Positions 24,291 to 30,865 of a DNA stretch of 64,000 nt are shown piece by piece (position 1 is the first letter of the stretch; every line of letters begins with the position of its first letter). The notes under the pieces are model-generated. The model searched no databases, was not told the origin of the DNA, and saw only the letters and a list, made by a program, of their open reading frames with translations. Source of the stretch: JBBTCX01 sp964494205. GTDB lineage: Bacteria > Planctomycetota > Phycisphaerae > UBA1845. The position numbers were made by a program, and so were the translations under genes. The stretch covers positions 76,658-140,657 of the forward strand of contig CAZBRD010000013.1 in the NCBI GenBank assembly GCA_964494205.1. The letters run 5' to 3'.

Positions 24291-24839
24291 TCAACAGACT
24301 CGCCTTGAGTCGAATCCCTCAGATTCAATGCCGAACGCGTGATCGAAACGCGCGCGATAGTTTTGCCACGCGATGCACGATGTCAGCTCCACGAGCTGCT
24401 TCTCGTTGAAATGGATGGTCAGCGCAGCGAATAGATCGTCGGGCACTTGCACAGGAGTTTGCGTCATCGCGACGGCATAACGAAGCACAAGTTTCTCGAC
24501 CTCAGAAAACAACGAACTCACTTCGCATGTGGCGAGCGCTGCTAGTTTCTCGGTGCTCACACCCTGTTGTCTGCCGACCGCAGACCCGATGTCCACTCAA
24601 AAGGGACAACCGATGATCGTTGCTACTTTGACTTGTGCGAGAATCTTCAGGCTCGGGTCAACACACTTGGCTGCTTCTTGTCCAAGTTCCATGTGAGCGT
24701 ATGCGCGTAAGAGACGTGGATGATGAGAAACGATCTTGACCGGCATGACCACGCGGCCAAGTTTGCGTTTCGTCAGAAAATAGGCCGCCCTAACGAGGAG
24801 TCCTGCCTTACTTGAATCCACACCATTAATTCGTGCCAT
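24291..24839 (-). CDS. AhpD-like (carboxymuconolactone decarboxylase family) selenoprotein, UGA = Sec81
   Basis: 182 residues if the in-frame TGA at 24599-24597 is read as selenocysteine. Start ATG 24839 follows GAGAGGAGACGAC. The family CxxC peroxidatic motif, usually GCPFC-DIGSA-like, reads here G-C78-P-F-[UGA]81-V-D-I-G-S-A, so the stop falls exactly on the second catalytic Cys. The frame continues without another stop through the family-typical end VELTSCIAWQNYRARFDHAFGIE. Twelve bases after UGA a 6-bp stem GTCTGC/GCAGAC carries loop GGTCG (24585-24569), with GGUC at +18 to +21, close to the geometry of the E. coli fdhF SECIS. A tRNA-Sec gene is present at 28.7 kb. A nonsense-mutated pseudogene is the alternative. 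Third gene of the TetR-ABC1 operon. Likely role: thiol/selenol peroxidase or disulfide reductase. Confidence 0.85.
24569..24599 (-). promoter_or_regulatory. Candidate bacterial SECIS element (UGA plus hairpin)
   Basis: UGA at 24599-24597, 11 nt, then stem GTCTGC (24585-24580), loop GGTCG (24579-24575), stem GCAGAC (24574-24569). SelB-binding bacterial SECIS hairpins lie immediately 3' of UGA with a small apical loop containing G and U; GGUC is the fdhF loop core. Confidence 0.75.
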
Positions 24840-24850
24840 GTCGTCTCCTC

Positions 24851-26281
24851 TCAATCCGGAGCGTCGTCTCCATACACTTCTCGCGATTCGGACTTGCCCA
24901 GACTCTTCATGTCAATTCTAGCACCAAGGCGATAGGCGAGCGCACGAAGTCCCATGAGCTGACGGTTGATCCAGTTGTTGATGGGCAGACTGCGGAAGTA
25001 CTTCTTTTTCATAGCCTCGGCGGTCAGATCGAGCCCGCGTTGCATGAAGGCCTCGTCGCCGAAATTGAACGGACCGTCATGATTAAGATAACCACTTGAC
25101 CAATCCATGAACTTGACGAGGAAATCAATGATCTCCGGCCTGCGAGGATCGTCCTTCGACAAATCCGCCGCCCGCTCCAGCACCGCACGCAAGGCATCAC
25201 CACCCTTGAAAAAGGCGCGACAGACATCTACATAATAATCCCATTCCTGTGCGGTGAATTCGCGGCAGCAGCCGAAGTCGATGACTCCCAGTCGGCCGTC
25301 GTGCAGGAACAGGTAATTGCCCGGGTTAGAGTCCGCATACCAGATCTTCGCGGTGTGGGCGGTGCGGAAGGAAGCCTTCATAATTAGGTGGCCGTAACGA
25401 TCGCGCGATTCTTGCGACGGATTCGTGGCGAGGTACTCGTCGATGTGCACGCCGTCGAGATATTCCATCGTGAGCACGCGCTTCGTCGAGTATTTCGCGA
25501 ACACTCGTGGAATGACGATGCCTTCATCCTCACGGAACACGGAGCGCGCCCGATTGAGCAAGGCGGCTTCGCGTTCGTAATCGGTCTCGGCCTCCATCAT
25601 GCGACGCGCGTCTTCCCACTGCGCGCGGATGTTGTCCCAGTCGCGACTGAGTCGCATTGGCGTCATGATGGCCATCATGTTATTGAAGTCGGCGTTGATG
25701 GTTCGCGCGATGTTTGGATACTGCACTTTAACGGCCACGAGCTCGCCGGTTTTCAGGCGTGCGCGATGCACCTGGCCAAGGGACGCGGCTGCGAACGCTT
25801 TGGTTTCGAATTCCGCGAAAAGTTCCGCGGGATCGCCGCCGAGTTCATTTCGCACGTGCTCGCGAATCAGCGAGTAGTGCATGGGTGGAGCTTCGAAGCA
25901 CAGCTTGCCGAGCGCTTCGACGAACTGCTCCGGCACGATGTTGGGATAACTCGATAACATTTGCCCGACCTTCATCAGGATTCCGCGAAGGTAGGACATG
26001 CCGCCGAGCAGCTTAATGGCAGCAGCCAGGTGCGTTTCGTTTAACCGACGTTCGTTTTCGTCGCGATCGGCGAATCCGCTGCGCACCCAATAAGCGAGAT
26101 AGGCGGCTGCGATCTTCGCCTGCAGGCTGCCGAGGGTCCACAGCCGGTCCATCGATCCGACCGGCACAGGTTTGTGCGACAACTGTGAAAGAAGTTCCTG
26201 CAGCTGTTGTTGAGCGGACGAGCATTCGGTTTGGCTTTCGAGCGGTAACGCGGCTACCAGTTCCGAAACATTTAGCGCCAT
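24851..26281 (-). CDS. ABC1/AarF/UbiB-family atypical kinase
   Basis: 476 residues. Family motifs seen in order: KxGQ-type MKVGQMLSSYPNIVPEQFVEAL near residue 102, the Ala-rich loop AAASLGQVHRARL, VAVKVQYP (ATP-site Lys), ExD-type MMEAETDYEREA, catalytic YADSNPGNYLF and metal-binding VIDFGCCRE. UbiB/Coq8 relatives support ubiquinone biosynthesis or lipid homeostasis as ATPases; the target here is unknown. The HxDxHPGN catalytic motif is altered to YADSNPGN, as in several bacterial subgroups. Its stop is 11 bp from the selenoprotein start and its start 10 bp from the TetR stop: a compact operon. Confidence 0.92.
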   Translation of the reverse strand: MALNVSELVAALPLESQTECSSAQQQLQELLSQLSHKPVPVGSMDRLWTLGSLQAKIAAAYLAYWVRSGFADRDENERRLNETHLAAAIKLLGGMSYLRGILMKVGQMLSSYPNIVPEQFVEALGKLCFEAPPMHYSLIREHVRNELGGDPAELFAEFETKAFAAASLGQVHRARLKTGELVAVKVQYPNIARTINADFNNMMAIMTPMRLSRDWDNIRAQWEDARRMMEAETDYEREAALLNRARSVFREDEGIVIPRVFAKYSTKRVLTMEYLDGVHIDEYLATNPSQESRDRYGHLIMKASFRTAHTAKIWYADSNPGNYLFLHDGRLGVIDFGCCREFTAQEWDYYVDVCRAFFKGGDALRAVLERAADLSKDDPRRPEIIDFLVKFMDWSSGYLNHDGPFNFGDEAFMQRGLDLTAEAMKKKYFRSLPINNWINRQLMGLRALAYRLGARIDMKSLGKSESREVYGDDAPD

Positions 26282-26291
26282 GGTGTGTCTC

Positions 26292-26933
26292 CTAACTTTG
26301 GACTCGACTTATTGTCGATTCGACGACGGCCGCTTCGATTTCGTTTGCACCAAGTGACTGCATGAGCAGACGTGTGGCCTGATCGAGCACGACGAGCGTC
26401 TCTTCCTGATTGGGTGATTCATCGTGCGACCAGAACGCGAGCACACCGAGATACAGTGACCAATACAAGTGCATAGCCACGAAAGATGGCTCGCGCACGC
26501 CCGTGTGTTGCGCAATGATCTGCCCAACGACCTCCAGGTGTTCCAGGCGAATGCGCTCGGTCTCATCACTCGCGGAGTGCTTGGCGAACGGGCTCATCGC
26601 GGTTTCAAAAACTTGCGCGATGAATGGTCGAAAGGGTTTCAGGTGTCGCAAACCGGAGATGACGTAGCTGAACAGCGCCTCACTCAACGACTCGATGTGT
26701 TGGCGATTGGCTTCGAACTCGTCGCGTGCGGTGTCCAATGCTTCAGCCACCAAAGTCATAGCCAGCGCCTCTTTGGTGGGGAAGTAATTGAAAACGGTTC
26801 CCGAAGCGATCTCCGCTGCCGCTGCAATATCGCGCGTGGTTGTGTTTTCAAATCCTTTTTTGATAAAGAGTTTTCGAGAGGCGGTGAGGATTCTCGCCCG
26901 GGTCTGCTGCTTCGTGGTATTCTTAACTCTCAT
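26292..26933 (-). CDS. TetR-family transcriptional regulator
   Basis: 213 residues. N-terminal HTH: QQTRARILTASRKLFIKKGFENTTTRDIAAAAEIASGTVFNYFPTKEALAMTLV. The C-terminal ligand domain (residues 70-213) is of the TetR_C type with no specific signature that I recognise. First gene of the operon with the ABC1 kinase and the AhpD-like selenoprotein. Two 24-bp dyads flank its own promoter (26959-27035), so autoregulation is very likely and the whole operon is probably controlled by its ligand, perhaps a lipid or quinone-like compound (inference). Confidence 0.93.
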   Translation of the reverse strand: MRVKNTTKQQTRARILTASRKLFIKKGFENTTTRDIAAAAEIASGTVFNYFPTKEALAMTLVAEALDTARDEFEANRQHIESLSEALFSYVISGLRHLKPFRPFIAQVFETAMSPFAKHSASDETERIRLEHLEVVGQIIAQHTGVREPSFVAMHLYWSLYLGVLAFWSHDESPNQEETLVVLDQATRLLMQSLGANEIEAAVVESTISRVQS

Positions 26934-26958
26934 TCCAGCCTCGTAAAGGGATCGCGCG

Positions 26959-27035
26959 TTAATATGAGCGTGATCATATTAATAATACTCTAAGATCGGC
27001 GAAATGCAAGAATAATGTGAGCTTGGTCATATAAT
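26959..27035 (-). promoter_or_regulatory. tetR operon promoter flanked by twin operators
   Basis: Promoter on the minus strand: TTGCAT (27009-27004), 16-bp spacer, TATTAT (26987-26982). Operator 1, TTAATATGA-N6-TCATATTAA (26959-26982), is a perfect 9-bp dyad overlapping the end of the -10 and the start point. Operator 2, ATAATGTGA-N6-TCATATAAT (27012-27035), lies just upstream of the -35. The centres are 53 bp apart, about five helical turns. folE is divergent and starts 135 bp beyond operator 2. Confidence 0.75.
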
Positions 27036-27169
27036 TGTCGTAAGGTGCTAAATTTAATAGTGTTATGGATGATGTTGTTGGAAAGAGCTTCACGCCCTGC
27101 CGCATTGCTGGTCGCAAGCGAATGCCGGTCATTTCACCGCTTTGCGTTCTGAATGTATTCTGATCCGTC

Positions 27170-27724
27170 ATGGACCTGGAGCGAATTTCAAAGGCTGTGC
27201 GCGAGATTCTGATCGCCGTCGGCGAGGATCCGAATCGTGAAGGGTTGAAAAAAACGCCCGATCGCGTCGCGCGGATGTATCAGGAGCTGTTTTCGGGCAT
27301 TCACAAAGACCCGGCGGAGCACCTGAAGACGAGTTTCACAGAAGGGTATGACGAGCTCGTCGTGCTTCGCGACATTCCGTTCAACTCGATGTGCGAGCAT
27401 CACCTGATGCCGTTTGAGGGCAGGGCCCATGTCGCGTACCTGCCCAACGGAAAGGTCGTCGGCATATCGAAGCTCGCGCGCGTGGTCGATGAGTTCGCGC
27501 ACCGGCCGCAGTTGCAGGAGCGCCTCACGTCGCAGATCGCTGATCTTCTGACCGAGAAGCTCGATGCGAAGGGGGTGGCGGTCGTAATACAGGCGACGCA
27601 CGCGTGCATGACATGCCGTGGCATTAAGAAAGCGGGCAGCACCATGATTACGTCATCCGTCCGAGGCCTGTGTCGCAGCGATGCGCGCACGCGCAGCGAA
27701 GTGATGACGTTGCTGCATAGCTAA
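27170..27724 (+). CDS. folE: GTP cyclohydrolase I FolE
   Basis: 184 residues. Converts GTP to 7,8-dihydroneopterin triphosphate, first step of folate and of the queuosine branch. Seen: EGLKKTPDRVARMYQELFSG near residue 24, zinc-site FNSMCEHHLMPFEG (C75, H78), SKLARVVDEFAHRPQLQERLT, and HACMTCRGI with the third ligand C146. Length normal. ATG at 27170 lacks a strong Shine-Dalgarno. Divergent from the tetR operon. Confidence 0.97.
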   Translation: MDLERISKAVREILIAVGEDPNREGLKKTPDRVARMYQELFSGIHKDPAEHLKTSFTEGYDELVVLRDIPFNSMCEHHLMPFEGRAHVAYLPNGKVVGISKLARVVDEFAHRPQLQERLTSQIADLLTEKLDAKGVAVVIQATHACMTCRGIKKAGSTMITSSVRGLCRSDARTRSEVMTLLHS

Positions 27725-27828
27725 ACTGAGGTGAAAACGGGCGAGCCTCATGACTAAGTTTGGCAATTGCGACCGAGCAATTTGGAAGATGTCGCTCGAT
27801 TGCAAGAAGGAGGCAGCGATTCAGTAAA

Positions 27829-28032
27829 ATGACTTCTGTCCAGCAGCCCGATGAAGCCTGGCCTCGCGGCTGGGAGGAACATGAGCGATTTCAGCAAAAG
27901 CGTCTGGCCGAGTTGCCATTCGCTGAAAAACTCCAGTGACTGGAGGACGCTCAGGAGTTGGTCGAGGCGATTCTGGCTGCAAGAAGTAAACAGGGGTTGG
28001 ATGTTCCAGCAACAGACGACAACGGTCCTTGA
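27829..28032 (+). pseudogene. Small gene interrupted by an in-frame TGA (usually Trp in relatives)
   Basis: Reads MTSVQQPDEAWPRGWEEHERFQQKRLAELPFAEKLQ, then TGA (27937-27939), then in frame LEDAQELVEAILAARSKQG. The shape WPxGWxEHExxQLxRLAxLPxAEKLxWLEEAxxLV is, from memory, a small planctomycete protein family in which the interrupted position is Trp, so TGG to TGA mutation is the simplest explanation. I saw no convincing SECIS hairpin after this TGA. AGGAGG lies 15 bp upstream of ATG. Could also be two short ORFs or a non-coding stretch. Confidence 0.4.
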
Positions 28033-28132
28033 TACCCACATAATAGGTCGCAAAGGGGGCAGCCCTGCCATTGAACTCGTCCGGCGACCGTAAAATAATT
28101 CGTGCCGCACGATGGCACTTGGAGTCATGCTC

Positions 28133-28513
28133 ATGCCTGTTGCACCGAATGCGTACGTCAAGAGTTGGATGGAACTACCGATCGACGTCCCTATGGCGCT
28201 CATCGAGCGCCGGCGTATCATTGGCCAGCAAGCGATGGTCTCGCATGTCACCTTGCGTCGCGGTTGCTTCGTGGCTTCGCATAGTCACGAGAACGAACAG
28301 TTTTCGTGCATCGTCTCCGGCAAGCTCAAGTTTGGTTTCGGTACACCGGGGGCGGCTGATTATCACGAAGTGATCGCCGGTCCGGGCGACATTGTTGTCA
28401 TGCCTTCGTTCGCTCCGCACTCGGCGGAAGCTATCGAGGACACGGTTGTCTTGGATATCTTCTCCCCGCCGAGCGCCACCACCGGCATCGATCGCAAGGA
28501 TCGAGGGCACTAG
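28133..28513 (+). CDS. Small cupin-domain protein
   Basis: 126 residues from ATG 28133, chosen because GGAG lies 8 nt upstream; ATGs at 28112 and 28127 are alternatives. Single cupin barrel: motif 1 GCFVASHSHENEQFSCIVSGKLKFGF carries H-x-H and E metal ligands; motif 2 GPGDIVVMPSFAPHSAEAIEDTVVLDIFSPP carries the final His. Ligand or reaction cannot be told. The N-terminus (WMELPIDVPMALIERRRIIG) resembles bacterial cupins of the AraC-effector or PqqA-like type. Confidence 0.88.
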   Translation: MPVAPNAYVKSWMELPIDVPMALIERRRIIGQQAMVSHVTLRRGCFVASHSHENEQFSCIVSGKLKFGFGTPGAADYHEVIAGPGDIVVMPSFAPHSAEAIEDTVVLDIFSPPSATTGIDRKDRGH

Positions 28514-28657
28514 AGTTTTTACCCAGGCAGAATTTCGGTACTACCATTGCCACATTCAAATAAGAGCAACAACCAAAGTACGCGATCGCTTTCAGACGGC
28601 TGCGAATCTGTTCGTGAGCGGTGGAAAGGTTGATCCAATCCGCAGTTTTGGACCGAA

Positions 28658-28753
28658 CGGGAGTGGATGGGAATCGAACCCACCAGAGACCGCGTGAACG
28701 ACCTCTCAACGGCTTTGAAGACCGCGGGACCCACCAGGCGTCCGGACACTCCC
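28658..28753 (-). tRNA. selC: tRNA-Sec (anticodon TCA, selenocysteine)
   Basis: 96 nt on the minus strand. Acceptor GGGAGTGT/CCACTCCC (7 pairs plus one mismatch, consistent with the 8-bp Sec acceptor), D arm GGAC...GTCC, anticodon arm GCGGT-CTTCAAA-GCCGT with anticodon TCA reading UGA, a long variable arm (AGAGGTCGTTCACGCGGTCTCT), T arm GTGGG-TTCGATT-CCCAT, discriminator G. A long variable arm with a UGA-reading anticodon excludes tRNA-Trp and points to Sec. selA, selB and selD are not in the window. Confidence 0.9.
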
Positions 28754-29007
28754 AGAGATTGGTGCGTGTCGATGCGACCAATCGCATCGAATAAGGACGC
28801 CCTGATTAACGCATGAAAGCCCCATCGTAAAGTCACGCTTCGAGCAACACGATTCAATCGAAAAAATGGCGAGTGCGCGGGCGTAACTGGCTCGCAGGCC
28901 CGGTCATCACACTTCTAGTAATCGTAAATTCACGATAGACGGTCGGATTTTGATTTCGTACGCGATATACTGGTGCAAGTTTGCGGGGTTTCATCAAGGG
29001 GTTCATT

Positions 29008-30747
29008 TTGAAAAGTCCACACTTGGCCATTCTAGGCATCGCGTTCAGCGGCTTGCCTGCGTTCACGGCCAGTGCTCAGATTTGCGTCGATTCAACGTGT
29101 TTTATCGATCGCGGTCAGACTGGCGAAATCGCGCTCGGCCATCCGCGCGGCGGCATTGCGGTCATTGATTACGACAACGACGGTTGGCAGGACCTTGTCA
29201 TCGCCGATCTTCCTCCCGCGTCGACTATGTTATTGCACAATGTGCCCGATCCGAATGACCCATTGCGCCGTACGTTCGTCAGCATACCGAACGGCGGCGG
29301 GTTGAGTGATTTCGACAACGTGGCGTTCTGCTTCAGCGTGCTGGTGGCTGACTATGACAACGACGGGTTTCAGGACGTTTTCTTTAATGGAGGGGGGATG
29401 GACGGCGGGCCCGGACGCCTCTATCGAAACAACGGTAATGGCACATTTCAAAACGTCAGCGTGTCATCCGGCGTGAGGGCCAACGCCATTTCCGTGTTGT
29501 CGGCCAGTTGGAACGATTTCGATCTCGATGGTGATCTCGACATTCTGCTGGTGCCGAACTCCGGTTCACCTGTGGCTCCGCGGCTATTGGTCAACGACGG
29601 CGATGGTACGTTTTCGAATGGCAGCGCGCATGTGCCGACGCTTCCGGCGCTCGGTACGGTCTACGCGCACGGATGGGGCGACTACGATGACGATGGCTGG
29701 CAAGATTGTTTTATTCCGGGGACTTCGAACCCGATCATCTTGAAGAACGTGAGCGACGGCAGTGGCGGGCGAATATTTGTGAATTCGAGTGCCACGGCTG
29801 GGTTCACATCGCTTGGCCCGGCACCGATGGGAATTGCGTTCGGCGATCATGACAACGACGGCGACTTCGACCTTTGTTTCACCGACGCGACCGGCGGTAC
29901 TTATTACGACGACGTAGGCGGCACGCTTGTGCGCACGTACCCATTCGTCACGATTTTTGGATGGGGCACTTCTTGGATCGATATTGATAACGACGGCGAC
30001 CTCGATAATTACCAATGCGGCAGCCACAGTCTGGCCAACTTTGACCGACTTCATCGCAACCTGGGCGATGGCCAGTGGCAGGATGTAAGCAGCGTTCTCA
30101 ATGGTCCCAGCGCCGCGAGCCAGCATTCAGTGCTGGTCGATTTCAACAGCGACGGGCGACAGGATTTGATAACGGTGAACCCCGGGTCGCCGCAGTTCAA
30201 CGTCAGCGTGTATGAAAACGTGTCAACGACCGGTCACCACTGGCTCGCGGTGAAACTCGTGGGCGATGGGGTTTATGTAAATCTCGATGCGGTCGGCGCG
30301 ATTGTGCGAGTGACAGCCGGTGGCATCACGCGAATCCGGCAGGTTTCGGCGGGGACCAGCACCAATGCGACCGAAGACATGCGAGCACACTTCGGGCTTG
30401 GTACTGCGACGACGGTTGATCAGATCGAAGTTCTTTGGCCTCGCGCGGGCACGATTCAGCAGCGCACACAAGTTTTCGAGGGTCCCTTTGCCGTCGACCA
30501 GATCATCACGCTGACAGCTGAGGGCGCGCCATGCGAACCCGTATACGGCGACATTTTTCCTGTCGGCCCGCCGACCGGCGACTGCGTGGTGTCACTCGAC
30601 GACATCCTCTGTACGCTCGACGGTTTCAGTCAGCGTAGTGACTGCCCGACCGGCGATATCTCGCCGTGCGGTGGCAACGGGATCATCAACCTGGATGACA
30701 TTCTACATGTCCTTGGTGCGTTTAGCGGCGTAAACGCGTGCCCGTAG
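29008..30747 (+). CDS. Secreted VCBS/FG-GAP repeat protein with ASPIC/UnbV domain and dockerin-like end
   Basis: 579 residues from TTG 29008, chosen because AAGGGG lies 6 nt upstream and the product then starts MKSPHLAILGIAFSGLPAFTASA, a signal peptide. At least seven Ca-binding DxDxDGxxD-type repeats (DYDNDGWQDL, DYDNDGFQDV, DLDGDLDI, DYDDDGWQD, DHDNDGDFDL, DIDNDGDLDN, DFNSDGRQDL) predict a beta-propeller. An ASPIC/UnbV-like region follows (GHHWLAVKLVGDG to THFGLG-type AHFGLGTATTVDQIEVLWP). The end has two dockerin-like halves, GDCVVSLDDILCTLDGF and GNGIINLDDILHVLGAFSG. Surface or extracellular role likely. Confidence 0.85.
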   Translation: MKSPHLAILGIAFSGLPAFTASAQICVDSTCFIDRGQTGEIALGHPRGGIAVIDYDNDGWQDLVIADLPPASTMLLHNVPDPNDPLRRTFVSIPNGGGLSDFDNVAFCFSVLVADYDNDGFQDVFFNGGGMDGGPGRLYRNNGNGTFQNVSVSSGVRANAISVLSASWNDFDLDGDLDILLVPNSGSPVAPRLLVNDGDGTFSNGSAHVPTLPALGTVYAHGWGDYDDDGWQDCFIPGTSNPIILKNVSDGSGGRIFVNSSATAGFTSLGPAPMGIAFGDHDNDGDFDLCFTDATGGTYYDDVGGTLVRTYPFVTIFGWGTSWIDIDNDGDLDNYQCGSHSLANFDRLHRNLGDGQWQDVSSVLNGPSAASQHSVLVDFNSDGRQDLITVNPGSPQFNVSVYENVSTTGHHWLAVKLVGDGVYVNLDAVGAIVRVTAGGITRIRQVSAGTSTNATEDMRAHFGLGTATTVDQIEVLWPRAGTIQQRTQVFEGPFAVDQIITLTAEGAPCEPVYGDIFPVGPPTGDCVVSLDDILCTLDGFSQRSDCPTGDISPCGGNGIINLDDILHVLGAFSGVNACP

Positions 30748-30806
30748 TGTGCGCCGTCCATTGCCTTTCATGATTCGTTCCGTAATCAGACTACAGAAAA
30801 GAAAAA

Positions 30807-30834
30807 GGGGACCGCTATCGTAACAGCGGTCCCC
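30807..30834 (-). terminator. Rho-independent terminator for the large lipoprotein gene
   Basis: GGGGACCGCT / AGCGGTCCCC, 10-bp perfect stem, 8-nt loop; on the minus strand followed by TTTTTCTTTTC. Lies 32 bp past the stop at 30866. Convergent with the VCBS gene. Confidence 0.9.
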
Positions 30835-30865
30835 TCAGGGGGAGAAAAGAGACTCTAGCGGTTGG

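Noticed and set aside
26974..27171. 65-codon minus-strand frame upstream of tetR
   Set aside because: It runs straight through both operators and the promoter.
28519..28857. Protein-coding frames over the selC locus
   Set aside because: All overlap a well-formed tRNA-Sec and lack ribosome sites.
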